Assembly (NCBI RefSeq): GCF_000307875.1
Contig: NZ_AJLS01000035.1
Span: forward strand, 62,001-126,000
Direction: 5' to 3'
Length of the DNA: 64,000 nt
From: Neobacillus bataviensis LMG 21833
Lineage (GTDB): Bacteria; Bacillota; Bacilli; Bacillales; Cytobacillaceae
The notes under the pieces are model-generated. The model was not told the DNA's origin and made no database searches. It was given only the letters and a program-made list of their open reading frames with translations. The position numbers and the translations under genes were made by a program. This document shows, in pieces, positions 8,518 to 17,303 of the stretch. Positions within the stretch are counted from its first letter, which is position 1, and each line of letters begins with the position of its first letter.

Positions 8518-9885
8518 ATGTCTTCTATATCAATTTCTATCGAAGCTGAAAGAAAGGTACCCTTTCAAGAGAATAAACTCATATTCATTTGGGGTTTTAC
8601 TACCTTGTTAGTGGTAATGAATACGACCATGTTTAATGTGGCATTGCCAGTTGTCCTTAAGGACTTTTCCTTAAATTCATCCACCGCATCATGGCTCGTT
8701 TCCGGTTATTCGATCATGTTTGCCATATCAACGTTAACTTTTAGCAGACTATCGGATTTTATTCCAATCTCAAGACTTTTACTCTTTGGAATTAGCATTT
8801 TAGGAATAGCCTCGATCATCGGTTTCTTTGCCAATCATTTTTTTATATTATTAGGAGCTCGAATTCTTCAGGCTGCAGGGGCGGGAGCCGTTATGGGATT
8901 AAGCATGATCATGACGGGGCGCTATATACCTCTATCAAGGCGTGGAAAAGCGATGGCCATTATTGCTTCTGCTGCCTCTTTGGCATTTGGATTAGGTCCA
9001 GTATTAGGGGGAGTCATAACTGAATACTTAGGATGGAATTATCTTTTTGCTATCACTGGATTTTCAGTCCTATCTATTCCTTTCTTCCAAAGGGTATTGC
9101 CTAAAGAGGTTAATAAAAAGGGACATTTCGATCTGTTTGGTGCAATTCTAACGGGCCTTAGTGTTATAGGATTATTACTTTTTCTATCTACCTTTTCATA
9201 TGTTATTTTATTTGGAACGGTCGTTCTATTAGCAATTTGGTGGAGATATCTTAAAAGAACAGAAGAACCGTTTATTCCGCCAATACTCCTCAGAAATAAG
9301 CAATATACAAAACTACTTTTTATTAGTTGTTCAGCTTTTTTTATTAACTTTTCAAATCTGTTTTTAATGCCAATTATTCTTACGAATGTATTCGGAAAAG
9401 GGCCAGCAGAGGTAGGAATGATCATTTTTCCTGGAGCCATTTTGGCAGTGATTGCCGGTCAATTTATTGGAAGAATCATTGATCGCTTTGGCAATGCACC
9501 GGTAATCATTTTTGGGCAATTATTTTTATTAAGTGCCACCATCTTATTTGCGTTGTTATCAACCTTAAATCCCTATTTCGTACTTTTAACCTATATGTTC
9601 GCGAGTGTTGGCTTTACAGCCATTTCAACGAGTATTTCGAACGAAATAACAAGGATCCTGCCAATGACTCAAATCGGTTCAGGGATAGGAATCGTTCAAT
9701 TAATGCAATTTTTCGGTGCGGGGATAGGAGTGACAGTTTCTGGATTATTATTAACCTATCAGGAAGGTTTTTCTTCGGAATTGATGTATCACAATATTTA
9801 TTTTTACTATTCCCTGATTATCGTTGTGGCTGTTTTCATGTACGGTTTATATTATCGAAAAGAAAAGATAAAGCAGCTAAGCTAG
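8518..9885 (+). CDS. MFS drug-efflux transporter (TetA(L)/DHA2-like)
   Basis: A 455-residue membrane protein with about 14 predicted helices. It has the DHA2 start (MNTTMFNVALPVVLKDF), the motif C segment GPVLGGVITE near residue 160, and the RLSDF loop of motif A. The layout resembles TetA(L)/TetA(K) and similar Gram-positive antiporters. Substrate is unknown. It lies 120 bases after the marR gene with its own AAGGTGA ribosome site; a terminator follows at 9931. The neighbouring MarR gene suggests substrate-induced expression. Confidence 0.87.
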   Translation: MSSISISIEAERKVPFQENKLIFIWGFTTLLVVMNTTMFNVALPVVLKDFSLNSSTASWLVSGYSIMFAISTLTFSRLSDFIPISRLLLFGISILGIASIIGFFANHFFILLGARILQAAGAGAVMGLSMIMTGRYIPLSRRGKAMAIIASAASLAFGLGPVLGGVITEYLGWNYLFAITGFSVLSIPFFQRVLPKEVNKKGHFDLFGAILTGLSVIGLLLFLSTFSYVILFGTVVLLAIWWRYLKRTEEPFIPPILLRNKQYTKLLFISCSAFFINFSNLFLMPIILTNVFGKGPAEVGMIIFPGAILAVIAGQFIGRIIDRFGNAPVIIFGQLFLLSATILFALLSTLNPYFVLLTYMFASVGFTAISTSISNEITRILPMTQIGSGIGIVQLMQFFGAGIGVTVSGLLLTYQEGFSSELMYHNIYFYYSLIIVVAVFMYGLYYRKEKIKQLS

Positions 9886-9930
9886 CCTCGAGGTGACTTT
9901 TACTTTGGACATGGTGGAAATGTGTGATTT

Positions 9931-9977
9931 AGCCTGTATCTATGTAATCTAAAAAATCATGGATACAGGCTTTTTTT
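9931..9977. terminator. Terminator between MFS gene and the convergent RHH gene
   Basis: GCCTGTATC pairs with GATACAGGC (9962-9970) and is followed by seven Ts. The plus-strand T-run serves the MFS gene; it lies just beyond the stop of the convergent small gene. Confidence 0.8.
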
Positions 9978-9980
9978 CAT

Positions 9981-10136
9981 TTATTCTTTTTTTAATCGTC
10001 CGGCCTTTTTGGCTGCTTCTTTTAAGATGACTTCGATTTGGGCGTTCACACTTCTAATTTCATCTTCCGCCCATTTTTCCAGCACTTCATATAATTTGGG
10101 GTCTATGCGAAGCGGAAATGATTTTCTTTTCGTCAT
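9981..10136 (-). CDS. Small Arc/ribbon-helix-helix DNA-binding protein
   Basis: A 51-residue protein that reads [21 protein letters not shown] near the start and has [15 protein letters not shown] as its second helix. This is the Arc/MetJ ribbon-helix-helix pattern: a short N-terminal beta strand (KSFPLRI) and two helices. Such proteins act as dimers on DNA. It begins 13 bases after the SPFH gene's stop on the same strand and is probably co-transcribed; SPFH-plus-RHH pairs of this kind occur in other Bacilli (family knowledge). The target may be the 30-base palindrome at 11035. No toxin gene is adjacent, so I do not call it an antitoxin. Confidence 0.78.
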   Translation of the reverse strand: MTKRKSFPLRIDPKLYEVLEKWAEDEIRSVNAQIEVILKEAAKKAGRLKKE

Positions 10137-10149
10137 TTACGACACAACC

Positions 10150-11010
10150 TTAATAAATGCTTCCTGTATTGATAATCGGCTGCGTTCCTTTTTCGGAAAC
10201 AATAGCGACCATCAGGTTATTGACCATTTGTGCTTTTTTCTCTTCATCAAGCTCTACAATTTCTTGCTCCGCAAGCTGGTCAATCGCAGCTTTCACAAGC
10301 CCAACGGCACCGTCGACAATCACCTTACGCGCAGATAAAACAGCCTGTGCTTGTTGTCTTTGTAGCATGGCAGAAGCGATTTCAGATGAATAGGCGAGAT
10401 GCATAATCCGTGCTTCGATGACATCCACCCCGGCAACATCCAGTCTTTTTTGTAAATCAGACATTAGTACATCTGCAACTTCATCACTATTTTGACGAAG
10501 GGTGAATGTGTTTTCAGCATCATGATCGAACGAATCATAAGCATATCTGCTGGCAATATGACGAATTCCAGTTTCACTTTGAATTTGGATAAACTTTTCA
10601 TAGTTTTCAACGTCATATAACGCTTTTGCTGCATCACGTACTTTATACACAACAACCGCGGCAATTTCAATCGGATTTCCTTCTAAATCATTTACTTTTA
10701 ACTTCTCGCTGTTAAAGTTGGTCACACGTAAGGAAACGCTGCGTTTGAATGTAAATGGAATGGTTGCCCATAAACCTTGATCTCGAATGACACCGAGGTA
10801 GGTTCCAAAGAACGTTAATACTTTTGCTTCGTTTGGCTGAACTATCGTTAAGCTTGTAGTAACAATTAATCCAATAAGTAAGACGACGACTCCGGTTATT
10901 TTGACCGGGATTTCTCCAGTAACGATTAGATAAATTCCAAAACCAATACACAATAGCGCGATAATTAGTGCTGCAAACCCATTCATTTTAAAAATAGATT
11001 TTTCACTCAT
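10150..11010 (-). CDS. SPFH/band-7 domain membrane protein
   Basis: A 286-residue protein with two N-terminal hydrophobic helices (about residues 10-55) followed by an SPFH domain. The domain is recognised by VQPNEAKVLTFFGTYLGVIRDQGL and the later AKALYDVENYEKFIQ, then a helical region ending in the QRQQAQAVLSAR pattern typical of stomatin/flotillin relatives. Such proteins oligomerise at the membrane and organise microdomains or respond to envelope stress. A strong AAGGGGGAG precedes the ATG. A palindromic operator lies 25-54 bases upstream and the small RHH regulator gene follows directly. Confidence 0.88.
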   Translation of the reverse strand: MSEKSIFKMNGFAALIIALLCIGFGIYLIVTGEIPVKITGVVVLLIGLIVTTSLTIVQPNEAKVLTFFGTYLGVIRDQGLWATIPFTFKRSVSLRVTNFNSEKLKVNDLEGNPIEIAAVVVYKVRDAAKALYDVENYEKFIQIQSETGIRHIASRYAYDSFDHDAENTFTLRQNSDEVADVLMSDLQKRLDVAGVDVIEARIMHLAYSSEIASAMLQRQQAQAVLSARKVIVDGAVGLVKAAIDQLAEQEIVELDEEKKAQMVNNLMVAIVSEKGTQPIINTGSIY

Positions 11011-11034
11011 TGTTTCTCCCCCTTAATATAAATA

Positions 11035-11064
11035 TGATATAAAAGTGATATCATATTTATATCA
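11035..11064. promoter_or_regulatory. 30-base palindromic operator upstream of the SPFH gene
   Basis: The order is TGATAT, five bases, TGATATCA, five bases, ATATCA: the half-sites are symmetrical about 11049/11050 and 13 of 15 positions match between halves. It lies 25 bases upstream of the SPFH start and in the region shared with the divergent aldo/keto reductase. It looks like an operator for a tetramer or two dimers. The RHH protein downstream of the SPFH gene is the nearest candidate, since Arc-type repressors bind paired half-sites cooperatively (inference). Confidence 0.6.
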
Positions 11065-11224
11065 TAAGATAGTTACCGAAAAAAGTAAAATGTTTTATCA
11101 TTTACCATTTTTTACAATAATAAAGTTAATTTTGTTGCTGGATATGATTTCTCAAAAATCACCATCGAAGAAATTTACTCGAAATTATGATAATATTTGG
11201 TTATTATGGAGAGGAGTGATTCGT

Positions 11225-12067
11225 ATGGGTAAATTAATTCCTGAAATAATACTAAATGATGGGATTACTATGCCGGTAATCGGTTTGGGTACATATAAAT
11301 TAAAGGGGAATGAAGGAGTCAATTCTATCCTAAGTGCTATTGATATGGGCTATCGACTCATCGATTCTGCTTATAATTATGAAAATGAAGGAACGGTAGG
11401 GGAAGCCGTTAGACGGAGTTCGGTTCCAAGAGAAGAATTAAGAATTACATCTAAATTACCAGGCCGCTATCAAACCTATGACAAAGCGGTTACGACCATC
11501 CAAGAATCGTTATACCGCGCCAATCTTGATTATTATGATTTATATCTAATTCATTGGCCAAACCCGAAACAGGGACAATTTGTGGAAGCATGGCAAGCAT
11601 TAATTGATGCTAAAAAAGAAGGGCTGGTTCGGTCGATTGGTGTTTGTAATTTCTTGCCTGAGCATTTGAAGCGGTTGGAAAAGGAGACGGGCGTTAAGCC
11701 GAGTATCAACCAAATTGAATTACATCCATTTTTCAATCAAGCCGAACAACGAAAATGGCATGAAGAGAATAACATTGCAACAGAATCGTGGAGTCCATTA
11801 GCCCGTGCAAGTGAAGTCTTGCAAAATGATACGATTCAACAGATTGCCGATCAGCATAACAAGTCTATTTCACAAATTATATTACGTTGGCATTATCAAC
11901 TAGGGGCTATTTCCATTCCAAAATCGGCATCTCCGGCACGACAACTTGAGAATATTTCTATTTTTGACTTTTCCCTGGATGAGACTGAAATGATGATGAT
12001 TTCGGGATTAACCCGCCTTGATGGCAGAATTAACAATCAAGATCCTGCTACATATGAAGAATTTTAA
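11225..12067 (+). CDS. Aldo/keto reductase (AKR5-like)
   Basis: A 280-residue NADPH-dependent carbonyl reductase with a TIM-barrel fold. The catalytic tetrad can be placed at D47, Y52, K77 and H110 (segments LIDSAYNYENE, SKLPG and LIHWPNP). IPKSASPARQLEN near the C-terminus is the NADP-binding signature. Such enzymes reduce aldehydes, methylglyoxal or dicarbonyls in the cytoplasm. The frame is open 60 codons further upstream, but ATG 11225, with GGAGAGGAG before it, gives the normal family N-terminus. A terminator-type repeat follows. Confidence 0.92.
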   Translation: MGKLIPEIILNDGITMPVIGLGTYKLKGNEGVNSILSAIDMGYRLIDSAYNYENEGTVGEAVRRSSVPREELRITSKLPGRYQTYDKAVTTIQESLYRANLDYYDLYLIHWPNPKQGQFVEAWQALIDAKKEGLVRSIGVCNFLPEHLKRLEKETGVKPSINQIELHPFFNQAEQRKWHEENNIATESWSPLARASEVLQNDTIQQIADQHNKSISQIILRWHYQLGAISIPKSASPARQLENISIFDFSLDETEMMMISGLTRLDGRINNQDPATYEEF

Positions 12068-12084
12068 ACCCTTATCCACGGATA

Positions 12085-12147
12085 ACGGGGTCAGTCTCCC
12101 AGTGAATGAAAGCTTTAAAGCACCGGGGGACTGACCCCGTTTTTTTT
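12085..12147 (+). terminator. GGTCAG-family repeat acting as terminator (copy 1)
   Basis: ACGGGGTCAGTC pairs with GACTGACCCCGT, with a T-run of eight directly after. The loop holds AAAGCTTTAAAGC, related to the ATGCTAACGCTTTAGC loop of other copies in the window. It ends the aldo/keto reductase transcript. Confidence 0.8.
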
Positions 12148-12150
12148 ATT

Positions 12151-12465
12151 TTATCTATATTCTTTGTGTGGTGGTAGATGATAGGTCTTTCCTGCGACCA
12201 ATATTTTGCTGCCATAATCGAAAAAAAGGTCTTGACTATAGTCGCCTTTGAGATTCAGTGTTACTTCCGCGTTGTACGATGTAGCAGTGTAAACTACAAG
12301 TTCATTTGTCAACTCACGCTTCCAGTTTTCATCAAAAATTGCCGATAATACATCACTACATGACGTGTTATCAAATCTAATTGTTTTAATAATCATCCAT
12401 CTCCTTTTGGGTATTTTTGCTATTCTATAGATGTTGCAGAAACCTTCTTTATAGTCAATCCACAT
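12151..12465 (-). CDS. Hypothetical protein (104 residues)
   Basis: I do not recognise this protein. It is basic at the N-terminus (KIPKRRWMIIKTIRF) with a probable mixed alpha/beta body and a Tyr/His-rich end (KTYHLPPHKEY); no signal peptide, membrane segment or Cys pair. ATG 12465 has GGGAGGT upstream. An internal ATG at residue 24 also has a good AAAAGGAGATGG site, so a shorter 81-residue form is possible. It is convergent with the aldo/keto reductase and separated from it by a terminator. Confidence 0.5.
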   Translation of the reverse strand: MWIDYKEGFCNIYRIAKIPKRRWMIIKTIRFDNTSCSDVLSAIFDENWKRELTNELVVYTATSYNAEVTLNLKGDYSQDLFFDYGSKILVAGKTYHLPPHKEYR

Positions 12466-12670
12466 TTGGACCTCCCTTCCATCTATCCCTGTTGTAAGTT
12501 TGTACTGTATTTATATGTATCAAGGGTAGGACATGCTATAGGTTTGTACCCGTTTTTTAATAAAAGCAGAAAAGCAATTTAAAGAATTAGGGCATAAAGG
12601 AAAGGAGGGGAATGGATGTGTGCAGGTAGGATATCCCGAAAAAAGAATAGTAAGAAATTTCAAAACACAC

Positions 12671-12699
12671 TTGACACGTCGGAAAAGTCAGAATAAAAT
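12671..12699 (+). promoter_or_regulatory. Sigma-A promoter of the sulfate-uptake leader
   Basis: TTGACA (12671-12676), exactly 17 bases, then TAAAAT (12694-12699). It is the best sigma-A promoter seen upstream of yezD and the sulfate transporter genes, and is overlapped by a CymR-like box. Confidence 0.75.
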
Positions 12700-12706
12700 G
12701 GGAATT
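12683..12706 (+). promoter_or_regulatory. CymR-like box over the -10 region
   Basis: The 24 bases end in ATGGGAATT and, scored by eye against the CymR consensus as I remember it (TAAWNC...ANATNGGAATT), match at all but about three defined positions. CymR, with CysK, represses cysteine and sulfur uptake genes of Bacillus when cysteine is plentiful. The box overlaps the -10 hexamer, the right place for repression. Sulfate-transport genes downstream support the call. Confidence 0.62.
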
Positions 12707-12754
12707 ACATTAAAAGTTTGACACAATTAAAAACAGAAAGCTGATTGGATAACC

Positions 12755-12793
12755 AAAGGCTTATACTCATTTACTGGGTATAAGCCTTTTTTA
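12755..12793 (+). terminator. Early terminator/attenuator in the sulfate operon leader
   Basis: AAAGGCTTATAC (12755-12766) pairs perfectly with GTATAAGCCTTT (12778-12789), followed by Ts. It lies about 50-85 bases after the promoter's expected start site with no ORF between. Transcripts must either stop here (a roughly 90-base RNA) or read through into yezD. Confidence 0.72.
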
Positions 12794-12812
12794 TTGTAAA
12801 GGGGGGCTAATC

Positions 12813-12902
12813 ATGATGATATTTCCGATTAGTAAAGGAAGTCCACATTGTTGCAATTCATTCGGGATTTTTTTATTTCTAAAACCAAGTAAACTCATAT
12901 GA
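12813..12902 (+). CDS. Possible 29-residue leader peptide with Cys-Cys
   Basis: An ORF of 29 codons starting at ATG 12813, with a very strong AAGGGGGGC ribosome site. It reads MMIFPISKGSPHCCNSFGIF and then a hydrophobic/basic end; the middle holds two adjacent cysteine codons. It ends 28 bases before the yezD start. Its start codon sits in the loop of a weak hairpin (CTAATC/GATTAG). A Cys-Cys peptide ahead of a sulfur-assimilation operon is what a cysteine-sensing leader would look like, but no alternative RNA structure was worked out. It could also be an ordinary small protein. Confidence 0.4.
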   Translation: MMIFPISKGSPHCCNSFGIFLFLKPSKLI

Positions 12903-12930
12903 AATATTAAGATTGAAGGAGAATGACTAC

Positions 12931-13098
12931 ATGGCAAATGTGGATCAAGCAAAAGCTAATTTTATTCTTTCTACATTAAAAAATATGGAGTATGGCTCAG
13001 TTATTATAACTGTTCATGATGGAGCCATAACCCAGATTGACAAAACGGAGAAAACACGTTTTGCATCAAATAATTCATCACTTAAAAACAAAAAATGA
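12931..13098 (+). CDS. yezD: YezD-family small protein (DUF2292)
   Basis: A 55-residue cytoplasmic protein with the DUF2292 pattern: NFILSTLKNMEYGSVIITVHDGAITQIDKTEK. The family is often found beside sulfate/thiosulfate transport genes in Bacilli; its biochemical role is not known. ATG 12931 is preferred over TTG 12913 because AAGGAG lies nine bases before it. It is the first gene after the leader and attenuator, and about 150 bases ahead of the sulfate-binding protein gene. Confidence 0.82.
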   Translation: MANVDQAKANFILSTLKNMEYGSVIITVHDGAITQIDKTEKTRFASNNSSLKNKK

Positions 13099-13249
13099 TG
13101 ATGGATGCTGCCGATCAGTCCACTGAAGGCTGTTTATTTTTAGACAGTGTGTAAGAAATAGGTTGTCTGTACAAACCACAGACGAGTTTCTTTATGCATT
13201 GTTCTATAAAATAGGCAGTCTTTTTTAGTAGAAAAAAGGAGGAAATAAC

Positions 13250-14335
13250 ATGTTTATTAATAAAAAAATTGCCAATAAGTTCACCCCGTTTCTCATTATT
13301 ATGGCGCTTATTCTAGCAGGATGCGGTACTGAAGCAAGCAGTAATCAAGAGACGAAAAAAACAAGTGCAGCGAAAGAGGAAACAGCTAAAAAGAAAGAAC
13401 CGATTCAATTATTGAATGTATCATATGATCCAACCCGTGAACTTTATGAAGAGTTTAATAAAGAATTCGCGAACGATTGGGAACAAAAAACAGGTCAGCA
13501 GGTTACCATCCAGCAGTCACATGGCGGTTCAGGTAAACAGGGCCGTGCTGTCATTGATGGGCTTGAAGCCGATGTCGTAACCCTTGCCCTTGCCTATGAT
13601 ATCGATGAAATTGCCGACAAAGGGGCATTGCTTTCGAAAGATTGGCAAAAGAAATTAGGGGATAATTCCACACCTTATACGTCCACCATTGTCTTTCTTG
13701 TCAGAAAAGGAAACCCAAAGGGGATTAAAGATTGGGATGATTTAACGAAAAAAGGGGTATCAATCATCACCCCTAACCCGAAGACGTCCGGCGGAGCGCG
13801 CTGGAATTATTTAGCCGCATGGGCTTATGCGGAGAAAAAATATAACGGTGATGAAGGGAAGATTAAGAACTTTGTAGGTCAATTATATAAAAATGTGGAA
13901 GTGTTAGATTCCGGTGCGCGCGGGGCAACGACTACATTTGTCGAGCGGGGAATCGGCGATGTTCTGCTAGCTTGGGAGAATGAGGCTTTTTTAACGCTTA
14001 ATGAATTAGGTAAGGACAAATTCGAAATTGTCGTTCCTTCCATAAGTATTCTCGCGGAACCTCCGGTTGCAGTGGTCGATAAAGTAGTCGACAAAAAGGG
14101 AACAAGAGAAGTGGCTGAGGCTTATTTAAACTATTTATACACGGACAAAGGACAGGAAATTGTCGCAAAAAATTATTATCGTCCGCGCAATCAAGAAATC
14201 CTCGCCAAATATGCGGATATTTTTCCAAAGATTAATCTTGTAACCATTGATGATGATTTTGGCGGCTGGAAAAAAGCTCAGGAAAAGCATTTTAATGATG
14301 GCGGCACGTTTGATCAAATATATCAGCCGAAGTAA
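13250..14335 (+). CDS. sbp: Sulfate ABC transporter, substrate-binding lipoprotein
   Basis: A 361-residue lipoprotein (signal peptide, lipobox LAGC at about residue 25) of the sulfate/thiosulfate-binding family. Diagnostic segments are [16 protein letters not shown] at the mature N-terminus, [21 protein letters not shown], and [18 protein letters not shown]. These loops bind the dehydrated oxyanion. It feeds CysT/CysW/CysA encoded directly downstream. A Lys/Glu linker of about 25 residues follows the lipid anchor. AAGGAGG precedes the ATG. Confidence 0.93.
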   Translation: MFINKKIANKFTPFLIIMALILAGCGTEASSNQETKKTSAAKEETAKKKEPIQLLNVSYDPTRELYEEFNKEFANDWEQKTGQQVTIQQSHGGSGKQGRAVIDGLEADVVTLALAYDIDEIADKGALLSKDWQKKLGDNSTPYTSTIVFLVRKGNPKGIKDWDDLTKKGVSIITPNPKTSGGARWNYLAAWAYAEKKYNGDEGKIKNFVGQLYKNVEVLDSGARGATTTFVERGIGDVLLAWENEAFLTLNELGKDKFEIVVPSISILAEPPVAVVDKVVDKKGTREVAEAYLNYLYTDKGQEIVAKNYYRPRNQEILAKYADIFPKINLVTIDDDFGGWKKAQEKHFNDGGTFDQIYQPK

Positions 14336-14397
14336 GTCAAATTAGGGTGTTCCGCGTAGGAGCATCCCTTGTATCTATAGCGGAAGGGGTCAACCTC

Positions 14398-15225
14398 ATG
14401 GCTCGTTTACAATCATTTAAAAGAAATAGTGTGCTCCCTGGATTTGGTCTTTCACTAGGGTTTACTATTGTATACATTAGCATGCTTGTCATTATACCAA
14501 TATCGATGATTTTTATGAACTCAATGGCCGCACCGTGGTCAAAGGTATGGCAGACTATTACGGAACCGAGGGTGATCGCATCCTATCAGCTCAGCATTGG
14601 CGCTTCCTTTTTAGCTGCAGCCATCAATGTGATCTTTGGGGTATTAATCGCGTGGGTGTTGGTTCGCTATCACTTTCCTGGCAGGAAAATCATTGATGGT
14701 CTTGTCGATTTACCCTTTGCCCTGCCGACAGCAATTGCTGGTATTGCCTTAACCACGTTGTATACAAAAAATGGCTGGATCGGACAATTCTTGGGATTCA
14801 AAGTGGCGTTCACACCGCTAGGCATTACCCTTGCATTGACCTTCATTGGACTGCCCTTTGTTGTTCGAACGGTTCAGCCGGTGCTGCAAAACCTTGAAAA
14901 AGAAATCGAAGAGGCTTCTGCTAGTTTGGGAGCCAATCGACTGCAAACATTTATAAAAGTTATTTTTCCTGAATTGTTCCCAGCAGCACTAACAGGGTTC
15001 GCCTTAGCATTTGCGCGGGCATTGGGGGAGTACGGGTCGGTCGTCTTTATTGCCGGAAATATGCCGATGAAGACAGAAATTACCCCGCTGCTAATTATGA
15101 CGAAGTTAGAACAATACGATTATGCCGGTGCTACTGCAATTGCAGCCGTAATGCTCATTTTTTCTTTTATTCTATTATTCGTGATTAATGTATTGCAGTG
15201 GTGGACAAATCGGAAATTTATTTAA
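14398..15225 (+). CDS. cysT: Sulfate ABC transporter permease CysT
   Basis: A 275-residue permease with six helices, one half of the sulfate channel. Family features are LPGFGLSLGFTIVYI at the start, DLPFALPTAIAGIAL in the third loop, and the EAA coupling motif region EEASASLGANRLQTF. ATG 14398 has GGAAGGGG eight bases upstream; the frame also has a TTG 51 bases earlier that lacks a site and would extend the protein past the normal start. Confidence 0.92.
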   Translation: MARLQSFKRNSVLPGFGLSLGFTIVYISMLVIIPISMIFMNSMAAPWSKVWQTITEPRVIASYQLSIGASFLAAAINVIFGVLIAWVLVRYHFPGRKIIDGLVDLPFALPTAIAGIALTTLYTKNGWIGQFLGFKVAFTPLGITLALTFIGLPFVVRTVQPVLQNLEKEIEEASASLGANRLQTFIKVIFPELFPAALTGFALAFARALGEYGSVVFIAGNMPMKTEITPLLIMTKLEQYDYAGATAIAAVMLIFSFILLFVINVLQWWTNRKFI

Positions 15226-15243
15226 CATGAAGGAGGGGGAACG

Positions 15244-16131
15244 ATGGCTGGACATGTTTCTTTGCAATATTCGAATGCGCCGCTGCAGAATTCTAAAAAA
15301 GATGCCGAACCTCGTTGGGTGCGCTGGTTGCTTATTTCAGTGGCTGTCGGGTTTTTATGTTTATTTTTGGTACTTCCACTTGCAGCCATTTTTATCAAAG
15401 CTTTTGAAAAAGGCAGTGATGTTTTCTTGGCTGCGATTAGCAGCCCTGACGCTGTATCCGCAGTTAAATTAACGTTTTTTATTGCACTCATTACGGTTCC
15501 TCTTAATGCCATCTTTGGTGTGGCAGCAGCATGGGCAGTGACCAAGTTCAATTTTAAAGGAAAAAGTCTCCTGATTACGATGATCGATCTCCCATTTGCC
15601 ATATCACCGGTTATTGCGGGATTGGTGTTTGTCCTATTATTTAGTGCCCACGGCTTGTTTGGTGCTTGGCTGCTTGATTACAATATCAAAATTATCTTTG
15701 CAGTGCCGGGGATTGCACTAGCAACCTTATTGGTAACATTCCCGTTTGTCGCCCGGGAACTTATTCCGTTAATGCAAACACAGGGGACGGCCGATGAGGA
15801 AGCATCCTTAACCTTAGGGGCGAGCGGCTGGAAGACATTTTGGCTTGTGACCCTGCCGAATATCAAATGGGGATTGCTTTATGGCATTATCTTGTGTACG
15901 GCTAGAGCGATTGGAGAGTTTGGCGCTGTATCAGTCGTATCCGGCCATATCCGGGGAATGACAAATACGATGCCCCTGCATATCGAAATATTATACAATG
16001 AATATCAGTTTTCTGCCGCTTTTGCCGTTGCTTCCATAATGTCGTTGTTCGCAATCATTACATTAGTGGTGAAAAATGTGATTGAGTGGAAGGCAAAACG
16101 ATCATTCGTCCCTGAAAAAGGAGAATCCTAG
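15244..16131 (+). CDS. cysW: Sulfate ABC transporter permease CysW
   Basis: The second permease subunit (295 residues), with a hydrophilic N-terminal extension of about 30 residues before the first helix. It carries IDLPFAISPVIAGLVFVLLF and the coupling segment EEASLTLGASGWKTFW, as in CysW proteins. It forms the sulfate pore with CysT. The gene starts 18 bases after cysT behind AGGAGGGGG, and its stop abuts the cysA start codon, so the two are translationally linked. Confidence 0.92.
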   Translation: MAGHVSLQYSNAPLQNSKKDAEPRWVRWLLISVAVGFLCLFLVLPLAAIFIKAFEKGSDVFLAAISSPDAVSAVKLTFFIALITVPLNAIFGVAAAWAVTKFNFKGKSLLITMIDLPFAISPVIAGLVFVLLFSAHGLFGAWLLDYNIKIIFAVPGIALATLLVTFPFVARELIPLMQTQGTADEEASLTLGASGWKTFWLVTLPNIKWGLLYGIILCTARAIGEFGAVSVVSGHIRGMTNTMPLHIEILYNEYQFSAAFAVASIMSLFAIITLVVKNVIEWKAKRSFVPEKGES

Positions 16132-17205
16132 ATGAGCATTCAAATACAAAATATCTCTAAATCATTTGGAGCATTTAAAGCCCTTGATAAAATAAATATA
16201 GATATTCAAACAGGAGAACTAATCGCACTCCTTGGCCCTTCTGGATCGGGAAAAACCTCCTTGCTGAGAATTATTGCCGGTTTAGAAAACGCCAATCAGG
16301 GAGCGATTCTATTTGGCGAAGAGGATATGACCCATATCGGCACAAAAGAGCGGAAGGTAGGCTTTGTTTTTCAACATTATGCCTTGTTTCGCCATATGAC
16401 GGTATTTGATAATGTCGCATATGGGCTAAGGGTCCGTCCTCGAAAAGCGCGCCCATCAAAACAGGAGATCAAAGAGAAAGTCACAGAGCTACTTGAGCTC
16501 GTAAAGCTTGAGGCCTTTGCTAATCGTTATCCCTCCCATTTATCAGGAGGACAGCGGCAGCGTGTTGCATTGGCAAGAGCATTAGCCGTTGAGCCCAAGG
16601 TTCTTTTGCTTGATGAACCTTTTGGTGCGCTTGATGCAAAAGTGCGAAAGGAACTTCGCCGATGGTTAAGAAAGCTTCATGACAATTACCAAATAACCAG
16701 TATTTTTGTGACACATGATCAGGAAGAGGCCCTCGATGTTGCCGATAGGATTGTCGTCATGAATGAAGGGAAAATTGAACAGATTGGGACTCCGGACGAG
16801 GTTTATGAACACCCAAATAACCCATTTGTTTACAACTTTTTAGGAAATGTGAACTTGTTTAAAGGACGCCTGGATCAGGGGAAGCTTCGGCATGGAAGTA
16901 TTGAAGTGGATGCACCGCTCGAGTTTGCTGGAAAAATAAATACGGAAGCAGTAGGCTATGTCCGGCCGCATGATATAACTATCAAACGCGTTGCAAGCAG
17001 TGATTCGGTCGCTGCCAAAATAAGCTACATCCATTTAGTGGGTGCCGCCGTTCAAGTGGAGCTGATCCGACAAGATAATGGTGAGTTCGTCGAAGCGGAA
17101 ATAGCGAAGGATTACTTTCGCAGCCTAGAGCTAAAAACAGGTGAAGAAGTGTTTATAAAGCCAAAACAGCTGAAGGTATTTATACCCGAGGATTATTCGA
17201 TATAA
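16132..17205 (+). CDS. cysA: Sulfate ABC transporter ATPase CysA
   Basis: A 357-residue ATPase. Walker A is GPSGSGKTS, the signature is [15 protein letters not shown], Walker B is [12 protein letters not shown] and the H-loop lies in FVTHDQEEA. After about residue 240 there is a C-terminal TOBE-type regulatory domain ([11 protein letters not shown]). It powers sulfate or thiosulfate import through CysTW. It starts with the base right after the cysW stop and is the last gene of the operon; a terminator follows. Confidence 0.94.
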   Translation: MSIQIQNISKSFGAFKALDKINIDIQTGELIALLGPSGSGKTSLLRIIAGLENANQGAILFGEEDMTHIGTKERKVGFVFQHYALFRHMTVFDNVAYGLRVRPRKARPSKQEIKEKVTELLELVKLEAFANRYPSHLSGGQRQRVALARALAVEPKVLLLDEPFGALDAKVRKELRRWLRKLHDNYQITSIFVTHDQEEALDVADRIVVMNEGKIEQIGTPDEVYEHPNNPFVYNFLGNVNLFKGRLDQGKLRHGSIEVDAPLEFAGKINTEAVGYVRPHDITIKRVASSDSVAAKISYIHLVGAAVQVELIRQDNGEFVEAEIAKDYFRSLELKTGEEVFIKPKQLKVFIPEDYSI

Positions 17206-17243
17206 TAACTGGATTAGCAAATTAAAAGTTACCTAGAAACAAT

Positions 17244-17277
17244 GAAAACAGCTGCTAAAAATATGGCAGCTGTTTTC
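17244..17277 (+). terminator. Terminator of the sulfate operon
   Basis: GAAAACAGCTGC pairs with GCAGCTGTTTTC (17266-17277), a 12-base perfect stem. Because the arms are A- and T-rich at the base it can work for both strands, so it may also end the convergent HIT gene. Confidence 0.78.
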
Positions 17278-17303
17278 ATAATGGCTAGTGGCACCCAACC
17301 ATA

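Noticed and set aside
9981..10136. Antitoxin of a HicAB-like pair
   Set aside because: The fold is ribbon-helix-helix but no toxin-size gene is adjacent; the partner is the SPFH gene.
12615..12696. 26-codon ORF with AAAGGAGGGG site, starting MCAGRISRKK
   Set aside because: A good ribosome site but it overlaps the promoter and CymR box; too short to support without conservation data.
12550..12720. Open stretch of about 57 codons reading KAEKQFKELGHKGKEGNG and YPEKRIVRNFK
   Set aside because: Faintly protein-like, but it has no start, lies across the sulfate-operon promoter and matches nothing I recognise.
12706..12793. S-box (SAM) or T-box riboswitch ahead of the sulfate operon
   Set aside because: The segment before the terminator is only about 60 bases, without the conserved helices of the SAM riboswitch or the T-box TGGNACC sequence.
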